A stretch of 64,000 nucleotides of DNA from Floccularia luteovirens (taxonomy: Eukaryota; Basidiomycota; Agaricomycetes; Agaricales; Squamanitaceae): positions 1,984,001 to 2,048,000 of the forward strand of contig VSJF01000004.1 of the NCBI GenBank assembly GCA_009739215.1, in the 5' to 3' direction. A program made the position numbers and the translations under genes. The notes beneath the pieces were generated by a model. The model ran no database searches and was not told the DNA's origin. It saw nothing but the letters and a program-made list of their open reading frames with translations. This document shows positions 11,700-23,720 of this stretch, piece by piece. Position 1 is the first letter of the stretch; each line of letters begins with the position of its first letter.

Positions 11700-13953
11700 A
11701 TGACCCGACGTCCTCGTTCGCTACGCACCCTGACTTTTGGCTCTTTAAGGCGCACTTCATCTCCTGGGCCACCATCACCAACTTTCTCCGAGACTACTCA
11801 CGCATCGGTTATGAACTTTGGCGCAGATGGGCCAGCTAAGATCATCACCCGCGCAAATCTCAAAGCAAGCCTGCAAGCATACGAAGACGTGAACACCAAC
11901 TCCTCCCTTTTTCCCCGGCGCTCTTTTCTTACGTATTTTTATATCCTCTTTTCATTTAGCTCATGAGTGCTTGTGCAAATTACCGTGCTGTGTTGTTAGC
12001 AATGTCAAAAGCGACTGCTCAATTTGCCGATGCGATGGAGAGGTGTAGTGGGTGAGTGAGGCCCTTACGTCAGTTGTGAAACTTGTTCATGGGGCCTATT
12101 ATCGATAGTCTGAAAGGACCAACATATGAAGCGGGTACCAGGCTCCAGGCTGCGTCAGGGTTACATCATCTTGTAGGAAATTTGTGGCATGTCTTGGTAC
12201 GCATTCTACCCTATACTTTTCTAAAAACACTGAAGTAATAACTGTCTTTATAGTCTGAAACACTTGACAAAAGTTTTGAAAAACCACTACGCCAACATTT
12301 GGAAACATACCGTACAATAGTGCAGGTGAGCCAACAGGTCCACAAACAGAGTCGGTTGTGTTTATAGTTGTGTTTATAAATGGAAACTTAAAACAGGACC
12401 GCTCAACATCCTATGAGCGCGCTCTTCGTGAGAAGAGCCAGATCATCAGAGATACGGAATTGCGTAGTCTGAACCGAAAGGAGCGAAGTGAGTTCGGTCT
12501 GAACTTTTCTGATGGAGGGACAATCCCATTGATATTCGAGTTATTGTTACGGGGTTATAGATCTACAAAACTTTAGGGAAGCACTGGCTGTTTTACAGAG
12601 GCAGGTGGACGATCTAGATGAATTGAAAGTATCACATTATCAGGAGATCATCGAACATGAAGAAGAGGTTTGGGATGTCGTTCAGGGAAAGGTGTGTTTC
12701 TTCATTTCACTGTTTATATTTTACAATCCCGTATACCTTGGTACACTTTGCTTATCATTCCTATCCGCGTAACAATAGGTCAGCGTGGCTGTTCGCTCAA
12801 CTATGGATGTATTTGATAGGATCACCGCTAAAGCGTAAGTGCTACAATCTATTGTTATGATTCATATATTCAGGATATCCATACAAACGTGCCTGTGTGC
12901 ATCTTTTGCTATTGCTATGTCTCCTTGTTTTTTTTTGCATACAGGTCAGATCCGATCATTGAACCGATGTTACAGTCCGTACCGGACCCATTTGACTCCT
13001 ATGGACCTCCACAAGCAGAAGACCAGATCTTCAGCATCCTCGCGCCCCTGTCCATCATGACAAACGCAACTTCGTCTTCTCCGAGCCCAATGGCAGGAAC
13101 ACCGGAGCGCGACACGACGACGCCAGCACGAACAAACTCTTCTATCACAAAGATTACTTCATGGCTTCCCGGCACTAGTGTAACAAGTGATTTGTTTACG
13201 TCTGAGTCGACTGCATGGGCATCGCCTCATTCACCACCTGCACGGTCGACGTCACCACTATCGTTTCCTTTCAATAACAGCAATGGGACAAGCAGCCATG
13301 GGAGAAGTAATAGTACAAGTCCCCGACGAAGCAGTGTACCTTTTGCACAAAGGAGAATGACGGACTCGAAGATGAAACCAGCACTTGGTGTTATTGAAGA
13401 AAGCGCTCGAACCCTTCAGGACAAAGAGAATATAAACCGTGACAAAAGAGCTTCTTCGTCCTCGCCGGAACGGCAGCGCACGCCTAGACCATCCGCATCA
13501 AGGAGTAGTAGCCCTAGTACTATCACCGGTGACACCAGTGTCAGAGTGAGACCTGAAACAAACGGACAGGAACAGCAACAGCCTGCTGTTGATATACAGA
13601 CACATGTCCAACAGCCGAAAGTTACAAATGTACAAGCGCAAGGACAAGCACATGGGCGGGATTTTAGTCCAGATCTCGGGTGGACGTTCACATATGGACG
13701 TTCTCCGTATGAATATGATTCTTTGGTTTCATATTATGAGCGTGATAGACCCCCACGCGAGGGGTTATCCTTGGGTAGTCACGATGATCGGGAAAGAGAG
13801 GATGAGACTACAGCAACAATATCGGAGTCCACAACGTCGTTATCATCACCAATAATATCGGTGAACTTGGAAGCCGAAGGAACATTTGGCGGCCGCGGCA
13901 GTGACCTCAATACGGACCCTGAAGACCGTGTGCCCACACCCATTGCGACATAG
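11700..13953 (+). CDS. I-BAR/IMD-like phospholipid-binding protein (IVY1-like)
   Basis: About seven exons. A short basic N-terminus precedes a helical region: ANLKASLQAYEDLMSACANY, AVLLAMSKATAQFADAMERC, then LGNLWHVLSETLDKSF-like and SYERALREKSQIIRDTELRS. Length, helical character and the phrase FADAMERCSGLKGPTYEAG fit the inverse-BAR domain found in fungal Ivy1-type proteins, which bind membrane lipids and the vacuolar GTPase Ypt7. The last exon (about 12945-13953) is a 300-residue S/T/P-rich tail that is likely disordered, with several SP/TP sites. The family call is by overall pattern, not by a unique motif, so another BAR-superfamily identity is possible. Confidence 0.72.
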
Positions 13954-14851
13954 CACAACAAGTTGTAACAAACCATTATGTAGGTACCTAGAAAGCATAT
14001 ATATGTATGTGTCTGTGCGTGTGTAAAGCGTCACTAGGCCTCACTGGTCACCCTCCTGGTGTTACTCGTTTGCTCGTCTGAATTTTTTTTTGATTTTTTT
14101 ATACTCATTAGCCCTTTGCCCTTTGCCCTTTACCCATCTGTCTATCTCTCTTTTCGGCCATTTGCAATTGATACACAGCTAGCAGCTATATATTTACCCT
14201 ATTCCTTTTTTTTTCCTTTTTATTATGCCATTCGGCCAGGAGGTGGAAATTTTTTTTTTTAGCCTGATCGGTCGCATTATATATGTATGTACAGGTGCCA
14301 TGGATTTTATGTATTTCTTCCCCCTTCATCCTTATCCTCTCCTTGCCACATTGACTATGCGGGAAGACACGAGTTAATTTATCCATGAGGACAATTTTTT
14401 CTCTCTTCCGCTTTATGTTTCGCTTTCTTTTTATTATTATTTTTTCCTTTGTTTTGTCATATGGGGGTGTTGCAAATTTCGTTGAACGTTTGAGGGAATG
14501 GTCAAGAAATCTGCATAGCATTTTCTCTATCAAATTCATGAGGACATGTGGATCCATGATACGGGGACTGAAATACTCTGAACAGTTGAATGTTCATGGT
14601 CTAAGCTAGTTAGGTTAGGAATAAATTTGATACGTAAATTGGTGAAACAAATTGCACTTCTTCTTCTGCTTCTTCGTTGTGCATTCCCTTTGTGGAGAGT
14701 CGTGGTGTTTATTAGGATGTTGTATGACAACTAAACTAAAGCTAAAGCAAATAAACATGTGGAGGAGAGGTAACAAGAAAAGGATATATTAATCTCCTTG
14801 GGTTTTTTTTACCGATGCGGGTGCATGTGCACATCACAGCATCTATCCTGA
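13954..14851. other. Convergent intergenic region
   Basis: About 900 bp between the 3' ends of the IVY1-like and AspRS genes. It is rich in T-runs (for example 14082-14100, 14206-14222, 14250-14260) and has CCCTTTGCCCTTTGCCCTTTA near 14113-14133. No gene, tRNA or terminator structure is supported. Confidence 0.4.
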
Positions 14852-17800
14852 TTAACTGTTTGGGATCGACAGCAAAGGATCGGGACCAGAAGCGGCAGAT
14901 GTTGCGTTTGATGTAGGTAAAGATGTCGACTTGTCCGAAGAACAAAGCCCGTATTGTTGGAGAACATCCTCAATTACAGTGGCCGGACTTCTAAACAGCA
15001 AGTCTGTCCCAGTGCCTGTTTTCGGAAAGGCAATGACGTCGCGAATGGATTGAGTGTTACACAATATGGCCATGAGGCGGTCGAAACCTGAGTTAGAAAA
15101 GAAGAAAAAGAAGGTATTCGATCAGCACCTTTCAATTTATGAGGTGAAGTATGAATTAAGGTGGAATGAGGATATGGCGGTGAGAAACGGAGTTTTTCTT
15201 TTTTCTTTTTGGTAAAGAGATGGCTGTGCAAGTAAATGAATGGGTGGGGAACACAGGTAAAAGAAAGGATATCAAGGTTGAATTGAACCGCATTAGGGTT
15301 TGGGTGTGAATAATGGGCATTTTGATTTAGAGTTTTGTTTGACCCCGTTTTATTCTTCAAATGATCATGAAAGTTGAAATGAATGGATGGATGAATCAAA
15401 AATAACAGCAAAACTGAGAAAGCCGAAAGTGTAAAGAATCAGAAAGTAGAAAGATCAGCGTTGGATCAAACTTATTTGCAGAGGGGAGCAGAGGTAAACA
15501 ACAGCTCTCCACGAAAGCCAAAGTAAAGTAGCACGTGTTTCCTTCCCCTTCCTCTCCCAACCAATAACCAATTGTAACTGGGAAGTTGCAAAAGGGAAAG
15601 TTGCCCAAACCCCAAAGCGCAAAATGGGGAATGGAAAAAGAAAAATAGTCGGGGACGGAGAGGTTGTGCTGGGTTTAGAATGGGTGGGAGACACAGAATA
15701 TGCGTGTAGAATGGAATAAGTTGATGGAAGGCAAAAGCCAGGATAGGAAACGGCTAGATAAACAGAGGACAGACAAGAAAGGAAAGTAAAGTATGAATTG
15801 GAACAATGATGGCAGCGATGCAGGGTGAGGCAGTATAGAAAGGAGGCAATTAAAGTCAGCAGAGGAGGCGTGGTCAAGTTATTGATGATGATACAATTGA
15901 AATAAAATAAGTAAGAAATAAAAGACACATACCTAATGCAATACCCCCATGCGGTGGAGCGCCACATCGGAGCGCATGAAGAAGCTGATTGAATGGTTCC
16001 TTCTCTTGTGCGTTGAGCTAGATAAGAGCGTAGATTTTGCGTCAGAGCCGGATTTCGGAGTATTAGATAAATTAGAAGGAGTAGGGCGGTGAAAGTGGTA
16101 AGGAGTGAATTGAGGAAGGGGAAAGTAATTGTTTAATGAGTGTGAGCGATCGGAAATGAAATATATAGTTGGTCACATAATACGCGCCACGAGGGCGCTA
16201 AAATTCATTACATGGCTCACGGTTTAGTGTTCCTCGTTCTTGAGCTCAAATGGCCCCGACGATTGTCAAAAATGACTGAAAATGGAATAGCTGAGGAATT
16301 TCCCCCATGCATGGAGTAGGACAGGGATGGAACTTGTATATGGAAACGGCGTAACACACACGATCATATCAAACAAAAAATAAGGGCGTGGCCGTATGGA
16401 TTGCTCGGGTGTCGAACTTATGAAATCGAAAAGTTTGGCAACGCACCTGCAGGATTTGTGTAAAGATGAAATCTTGCATATCTGCATTGTGCACGCGCAC
16501 TGAGCCGCCCCCGATCTCAACGCCATTCAAAACCAAGTCGTAATGCTGTCCGCGGACCTACGGATTGTGCGTGTGAGCGAATGAACGTGAACAAGAATGA
16601 GAGATCATAGAGATATGTTTCATAAGTTGCGTAATTGGGATAGAACATTGACAATACGACACATTACATACGCAATCTATCGAAACAACAATCGGAAACT
16701 GTAGAAGATTGAAACACACACTGACTTGCTCGATGTTGCCTGCATGCATATGGTGCACGTCCTCAAGCATTGGCGCAGTGAATGGGTGATGTGAGCTACT
16801 CCATCGTCCAGCAGCGCGTTCGTCCTTTTCAGAATCCGCACGCGTAAATAGTGGAAATTCGGTGACCCAAAGGAAGTTTGTCTCAGCGTTGTCAACAGAG
16901 AAGTCACCTTGAAGGAGTATTAGAATGATGCTAAATATAAAGTAAATTATGTACCGCATTTTTGAGCCCCATCAAATATTTGTAGGCGAACGCGACCCAG
17001 TGCGGTAGACCCTCCCTAAAATGTGATCTGAGTGAGGTGTAAAAATATCAAAATAACGCGTCATACCGACAACAAGTGAGAGCGACGCGCAAGCCATACT
17101 TGGTCCCCGGGTTTGACCCCAAGGGCTCTATTCAGTTGGCCAATATCAGCATTATTATCTATGAGGCTACTTTCAGACAGCCAATTCTGCCTGTTTTCTT
17201 TGGTGATGGATATACGTTCCTAACGCGTCAAAAAGTTAATTTTCCGGGTTTGCGAAGGACGAATGATGCACATACGATGCCAGGGGGTATCTCACACGCG
17301 TGCGACGCGTTAATGAACGACGAATCGCGCGATTTTCTGACAATAACGCACTCAAGGACATGTGTTGAGGACAGAGAATGGTGTATGTGCTGATTCAAGT
17401 TGGTGATCTGGGAGAATTAGCAAGTGATGGGGGTAGTAGGAGAGAAGTATACCTCGAGTCCAAAACGGGTGTCTGGCTTGTCTGAACCGAACTAAACAGA
17501 GTAGGTAAATTGGAGGGAAAAGAGAATGGATGACGTACCCGAGACATAGCCTCATGATAAGTCATCACAGGGAACGGTCCTGAAGGGAGTTTAACTCCTT
17601 GTGTGTCGCGCCATATGCGATGTATGAGGGCCTCGACTACATCGCGCACTTCCGACCCACCAATGCGCCACTGACCCTGAGAGTAGGGACTGACAGGACT
17701 GGGTGGTGGTAGTTGTGTGAGGTCTGAGGGGATGGGGTTGTCTCTGGTGTGTGACGGACTCCAAGAGACAAACGCCATCTCCAGGTCAATCTGGGTAAAC

Positions 17801-18587
17801 TCTGGCTGGCGATCCTTGCGACCATCCTCGTCACGGAAGCAACGAGCGAGTTGGTAGTAGCGGTCGATAGCACCTGAACAAATGAGGAGTTGTTTTGGTT
17901 GCTGGGGGGACTGCTGGAGGGCATAGAATTTTGGAGAGGAAGAAGAGCGAGTTGGGACGAGGAATTCCCGGGCACCTTCGGGGGACGAGCGGAGCAGAAT
18001 GGGAGTCTCGACTTCAGTAAAGTCTAAATAATGTAAGCGGGTTTGTAGTTTGGAGAGAAAAAGACAATACCAAGGTCGTGCAAAAGGTTGCGGACTATAT
18101 GCGCGACTTTACTACGTTTTTTGATGTTGTCTGCAAGAGCAGTTCTGCGGAGGTCGAGGTAGCGGTAACGGAGTCTAAGGTCCTCGTTAGGCTGTACATA
18201 TGAGCGAGTGTAAGAAGAGAATGAGAAAAGGAAACTGACCAGATTGAAGGGAGAGGAGGGTTGAAAGGGAAGAGTTGTAGCGGGGTTGAGGAGAGTGAAG
18301 CCATCTACACGGACATCTATGTCACCAGTAGGGGAGGTACGACGATCTTTTTGGGGACGGAGAAGAACAGTTCCATTAATGTGGAGGAGAGACTGTTGGG
18401 GTATGTTGTGTAAAGAGGTTCTTAGCGTCTTGTTGAGGACGATGAGTTGAACAGTGGCAGAGGAATCAGAGAGGGGAAAGAAAGAAAGAGAGATACCATT
18501 TCTGGATTGACCGAGCCAACCCGAGATGGAGACGTTAGAAGCGTGGAGAGAAGAGTTGAGGGCAGAGAGACGGAGGATGGAAGACAT
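14852..18587 (-). CDS. Mitochondrial aspartyl-tRNA synthetase (bacterial type)
   Basis: Exons on the minus strand show the N-terminal OB-fold anticodon domain: [20 protein letters not shown], then [14 protein letters not shown]. Class II motif 1 follows ([15 protein letters not shown], then [23 protein letters not shown]). Motif 2 is [20 protein letters not shown] and [14 protein letters not shown]-like insertion comes next, then [40 protein letters not shown] and motif 3, [20 protein letters not shown]. This is the bacterial/organellar AspRS plan, so the enzyme should charge mitochondrial tRNA-Asp. A typical presequence is not obvious at the N-terminus. Two introns near the 3' end are exceptionally long (845 and 429 bp). 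The gene is divergent from the F-box gene 132 bp away. Confidence 0.95.
15088..15932 (-). other. Unusually long intron (845 bp) in the AspRS gene
   Basis: On the minus strand the exon reading ...HGGIALG ends at a GTATGTG donor (15932). The next exon begins after CTAACTCAG with [13 protein letters not shown] (15087 and down). Nearly all other introns in the window are 43-100 bp. Its content is C/T-rich on the minus strand, with no conserved coding block that I can recognise. Confidence 0.8.
16018..16446 (-). other. Second long intron (429 bp) in the AspRS gene
   Basis: The donor follows DFIFTQILQ (CTGCAG/GTGCGT) and the acceptor CTTATCTAG precedes [20 protein letters not shown]. It is the second-longest intron recognised in the window and lies 85 bp from the 845-bp intron. 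Only one small exon separates the two. Confidence 0.8.
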
Positions 18588-18719
18588 GTGAGAGAAACAG
18601 AGATTTGAATCTAAGATCCTATCGACCTTGTCACAAGTAACGGCGATCAGAGTAAATCTCTAAAAGGAAACAGTTCTCCTATAAATTATCCTCTTAACAA
18701 GACAGCTTAACATCATACA

Positions 18720-19748
18720 ATGTCGCTCAACACTCTTCCCTCAGAGCTACTTGCTATCATTAACTCTCTCCTCTCACATCACGACCTCGCTCTTCTCTCT
18801 GCGACCTCTTCTCGTCTCAATGCACATGCTCAGCCTGTCCTCTACCATGACCTTGTCATTGACTTTTGTTCTCCTCACTTCCATCTCATCCCCATCCTCG
18901 CCCATTCTCCCTCTCTCGCCTCTCTAGTTCGTAACTTTGCACTCAGAGTAGACCCTTCCACTACTATTCTCCCCGCATTCTATCTCACTCTTCGTCGGGC
19001 TCTCTCCCATATGCTCAACCTACGTTCTCTCGACCTCTCAATTCACTCCTACGCCTCTTGGGCTCTCCCCCATCTTCCCCATCTCTCCTACTCCAATCTC
19101 TCCCGTTTCGCTACCTCACTTCCTCTCGATACCAATCTCCTTCTCTTCCTCTCTCATTCCCCAAATCTCACTCACCTGGAAGCCGATTCTTTCCCATCCA
19201 ATGTCCCGCTCCCCTCCTCCTCTATCCCTCCCTCTCTCATTCCAAGTCTTTCACAATTCATTGGCTCCTCTCGTGCAGCCCAGTCCCTTGTACCTGGTCG
19301 CCCCCTGCAGGTCATCCACATCAATTCCGGTGACCTCTCATTAGACGTCATACATCACCTCGCTTTAGCTTCCGCTCCCGTGAAACACATGGGTGCAAAC
19401 ACAGCTGCCCTTCCCACACCGCTTCTTGAGGCACTAACTCGTGCTCTTCCATCTCTTCAGAGTCTCAGAATGATGACTACTTTCTTTGAGGATGCTCCTG
19501 AACCAGTAAGTTCTATCGTCATCATCTGAAATCATCTGTCCTGATTCCCTTTACAGTCTTTCTACCAAGATGTCGCTATCACTCTTCGCGACTTTCCAGA
19601 CCTCCATTCTTTCGAGCTGTCTGGCATGTATTGGAATGCCTCTCGCAAAGTTTGCAAACAGGACGGCGTATGGTGTTCAAACGCTCTCGATTCACACTTT
19701 ACCGTCGTTCCACACGACGATTTCTATTCAGAGGTCTTTGCTTATTGA
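18720..19748 (+). CDS. F-box protein
   Basis: Two exons; the intron starts at GTAAG after EDAPEP near 19503 and ends at CAG before SFYQDVAITLRDFPDLHSFE. The N-terminus (NTLPSELLAIINSLLSHHDL...ALLSATSSRLNAHAQPVLY) is a typical F-box. The rest is leucine-rich (LRSLDLSIH, LTHLEAD, LQSLRMM), compatible with degenerate leucine-rich repeats. F-box proteins link substrates to SCF ubiquitin ligases through Skp1. In Agaricomycetes this is a large lineage-expanded class and the substrate cannot be predicted. The product is about 325 residues. Confidence 0.88.
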
Positions 19749-19901
19749 TTAAAATGCTTTCCTTCACTGCTTTGTACATAGATCATGCTGTTCTCACTAG
19801 ACTTGTTACATAGACTCCTATTGTATCATAACACTATCCGCGCTTGCAAAATTTCTAATATCAAAAAAAAAATCAAGTTTCCCCACATCCAACTCACCTT
19901 T

Positions 19902-20081
19902 ATGATCGCATCAATCAACTCGCAGTTCTTCACCAGCACCGCCGATAAGGTCCTGGGCGCTCTCAACCTTGCCAAACCTTTCACACAACCCCTACACCCG
20001 AGATATACGCATGATGACGAGCTTTTGATTATGCACAATGTCAGTCCCGCGTCCGTCCCAGGCGCATTCACATACTCTTAA
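19902..20081 (+). CDS. Possible small protein, 59 residues
   Basis: An ATG-initiated frame (MIASINSQFFTSTADKVLGA...) ends at TAA 20079-20081. Codon use is C-rich at third positions, like the neighbouring genes and unlike the AT-rich flanks, and a C-rich leader (CCCCACATCCAACTCACCTTT) precedes the ATG. No signal peptide, membrane segment or known motif is seen. It could be a real short gene or a chance frame. Confidence 0.35.
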   Translation: MIASINSQFFTSTADKVLGALNLAKPFTQPLHPRYTHDDELLIMHNVSPASVPGAFTYS

Positions 20082-23000
20082 TTGTTAGAATCCCTACTCA
20101 TCGGCGGGGCAGCGGTAGTCGAGGGTCGTCATACAGCCTTTTTAAGTTTGTCTACCTTTCCTGGAACCTCTTCTTACGAGAAAGAAAAAATAAATGCAGG
20201 GTGTAAGAACCGTAATAACGTATATGTGTGTTGTAATCCAAATCGGTAAGATTCCAATCATTGTTATTACAAGGCTGTGTACTGCCTGCGGGGCTGGAGG
20301 GGGTTGCCTTTGTTGCCTGGGGCTGAGGGGTGGGTGGCCGTCTTCCCAAGGGTCACTTTGTTCGCTAAACCAACTCCTATCTCTGCTTGTCACTTGATTA
20401 ACCCGCTCCAGCTCTTTTTCTCCCCTCTCTACAGTCATCAGCAATCTGCTACTCACACTGAGAAACCCACGCTCGCTGCTTTGTTAGAATTGGTTTTCGA
20501 CAAACAAGCCAACAGACACCTGCCACATGCCAACCCATGCAGGGTACCGGTCTTCTCTCCCCTCCCTGTCTTTGTCCATGATTTCTCCCCCCGGCAGCAC
20601 TCGTCCCCTCCCTTCCCCATCTCCAATCACCACCTCTCTTCGGCCGCCTTGCTTCAATTAGGCATTTGTGCTCTTTTTGGCCATCCTTTCCTTCACTGGT
20701 CCTGCTTTTGTATGTACATATAAATAATCTTTGTGCATTAAAACAAAATACACACACGTTACTCGAGTCCCATTTTTCTTTGTTTGAATACTCTTATCCC
20801 GATTCATATATTAAAAAAAGATCATTCAATTAGGGTACACCGACTGAACACATGTGTATGTATACATATACCAAGAAACTGAAAAGAGGGGAAGGAGGGC
20901 TGGAAGAGCCTCTTCATTCCCACCAGGTCCGGATCCGGGACGGCATCTATTGAGCGAGATTATGACCAAAAAGAGAAATGAAAAGACGTTGGCAAAGAAA
21001 GAAAGGGAAGGAAAAGATGGGCATATCTCGAAGGACTCCGCGCGCTATCACCGCAATCACAGAGAAAAAGGGGACATCCCATCAAGCGTCATCCGTAATC
21101 TTGATATCGCGGATCGTGAAATATCTTTCCAATTATCAGGGAGCGTTCAGGTAAGGAAACCAAGGCGGAGAGGGGGGTGAGGAAAGGGAGATTATCTGAC
21201 AGAAAAGAGCTGCATACGTTGCTGTATGAATCGCGTTAATGTGGCTGTGGCTGTCGAACAAAAGAGACTAGAGGAAGCCTGGGACGATCATCGGAACAAT
21301 GTGTATGTAATGCGACTCAGTACTTATACGAAGATTGTATGCTGGTACTTAATGCATGCGCTCTTTAGAATTATTTAAAGAATTCAGGTTGCAATGCGAA
21401 TGAAGAACTTGTTGCGGTTGATCGGTAATATGTCTGAGTTCCAATTTATTCATGCCGCAATTGATGGGAAGGGAGGGAGGGAGAAAATGGAAAAATGGAA
21501 ACGTCTCATGAAATGCCATGATAGGCATGTATGTATGGTTGGAAGTTGTTGGGATATGGCTGTGCTTGAATGCATGGGTTGGGGCATGCATTTCAATACT
21601 GACAAGTTTTTTCTCGTTGAAAGGGTTGACGGGTGATAGGGTGGAGGTGAGTTGAGAGTTGGGTGGGAGGGAAATGGGGGAACATCTTTATTCCACTTGG
21701 GCGGCACCGGACTCCCGTTTAGTTTAGACATTCACTCGCGCCAGTTCGGCAGAGGGAGGTTCAGAAAGGAAACCGACAGGGACAGCTGGCCTGGGGAGGG
21801 GGCCCCTATTTACTCGAGAAACTTGTTTCTTCATCACAACCTGTAACCAAATGTCACCACAGCTAGTTCTAGTTAGCTTCCATTTCTTTCTCCCCTTTTA
21901 CAGGTGATGAATCATGTGCATTACCCACGTCCCACAATTTCAATTCTTCACCTTAGAACATCCCACCCCCCCAAGTCAATAGCCACCACCCCCGAAATCT
22001 AAACGCCAGCCAAGAGTCCAGGTTGTAATTCTTTTTATTTATTCAACTGTCTTATATATTATCCGAGAGGGTGAGGGCGGGAAGTTGTCAAATCCATTTT
22101 AGATCTCCTCAGTTCATCAGGTCAAATTAATGAGAGGGTGGGAGGACGAGTAAACCGAAATCGAAAATAAATTATTGTGGATCACCTTTACCCTCTCACG
22201 CAAGCTGCGGTTTTTTTGGGATAAGCCTCCAGTTTCAAATATTTCAATAGGTGGCGGATAAGTGGCGGATTCTCTCAAGGCATGTCAAAGTGGCGGTGTT
22301 AACTAGTAAGCACCGGTGCGTGTAAGTTGTAAGTTAAGATCTACATTTTCTTTTCTTTTTCCTTTCATGAATTCTTTTAGAGGTATAGTTTGTTGGTTTT
22401 GGTTTTGGGTCGATGCAGTAAGGCGTGACGTGGCGGGTTGTCCGTGTCCAATTGTCAAGTGGGATAAGGCGATTTGCGATTGAGGGTGTGTTCCGATTCC
22501 GAATTTTAATGAAATATTTTGATATTCGAACGTGGTGACATCGCGACAACAAAAAGCCTTATGCCGGAATATTGGATCTTGGGTAATGTTTCGTAACTCT
22601 GCACTCAGGTCCTAAAACTAAAAGTGAGTTCGTGATTACCCTCATGATTCATGTTGCCGTGAACATGCCAAATACTGTATATGAAAGAAAGGGGTTCGCG
22701 TGCAAAGGCTTCTTCTTTATTGACATAATCCACATGTTTTCTTTTTGGTTGCTGATTCATTAATCATTATCGAGGGGGAGAAAGTCACGTACACTTTGTG
22801 AGGCTGTTCACCACGCATTAGATTGCTTTTGTTCCTACTTCCCTAAAGGCTTATTTCCTTGTCTCAAAACACGTTTTCTTGACTATAACCCCGTCGCCCT
22901 TTGCTTGTTTCTATGTTTCCTTTTTCCTCCCGTGCTCACTTTGAAAAATGGTGGTGTCGGGTTTTCTTGAAATTTGTTGATTGCATTTTTCCTTGTTAAG

Positions 23001-23720
23001 AACATTTTGGACCCTTGTTTCCGTTCCTTACCTTTTTTTCCCCTGCCGTGTGCTCCCTACATTCCCTGCATCCCCACTCCCTCGTTTCCTTCTTTTCCTT
23101 TTCCTTCCAAATATTCCCTCATTTGATTTTGGAAATCGCACTCTGTTTTAGATTTAATCCCACCTTTATCGTAAAAACGTCACTGAAATTTGGAATTGGA
23201 AAAAGAACTTCTATTTACTTACCCGTTCCCAGTTCCCCCAGTTTTTCTTGATACCATGTTACCTTCCCTGGAGCTGCGTCCCTGATCAGCTTGTTGAAGC
23301 CTATCTCATTCTTCCAAGGTTAGTAACATGTGCTTGTCAAATGCCGTCGCATGATACGTGACATGGAGGCTACGAATTCAACCCCAGACCTAGACAGGAA
23401 CAGGACAAGACAGCCGTTCTGTGTTTAGTTACAGGAGTATTCTTTGTTTCTGCCTAACTTAAGTGGTCATGGGACTCCCCAGACAAGAACGGTAAGCCAC
23501 ATGATCGATTAGAATGCCGTTGTGTTCTAGTTATGAGAAGAAGATGAGATTTGGATGAGATAGGCGACGAAAGGTGCCTAGGTGGAACTGGAGTTGGGAT
23601 AACAACGTTGTTATGGAGTAACTTTAAGTCAGACGAATGTCATTGTCAACCTCCAAACAAAACGTCGCGTGACCGTGAATTCTCTCATGTCACAATCCTC
23701 TTCTACTCTTTGGACCCTCG
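20082..23720. other. Gene-poor 3.6-kb stretch
   Basis: No recognisable domain on either strand. A 148-codon plus-strand frame at 20277-20723 faces a 102-codon minus-strand frame; both are compositionally biased. Around 20940-21137 a plus-strand frame runs into a good donor (CAG/GTAAGG at 21150), and a 50-codon frame follows at 21226-21378, so a small spliced gene is conceivable but unproven. The segment 22850-23250 is strongly C/T-rich. The RPC34 promoter must lie at the right end. Possibly long non-coding transcripts or lineage-specific short genes. Confidence 0.4.

Noticed and set aside
20277..20757. 148-codon plus-strand frame and 102-codon minus-strand frame
   Set aside because: They overlap on opposite strands, are compositionally biased and contain no domain; treated as part of the gene-poor stretch.
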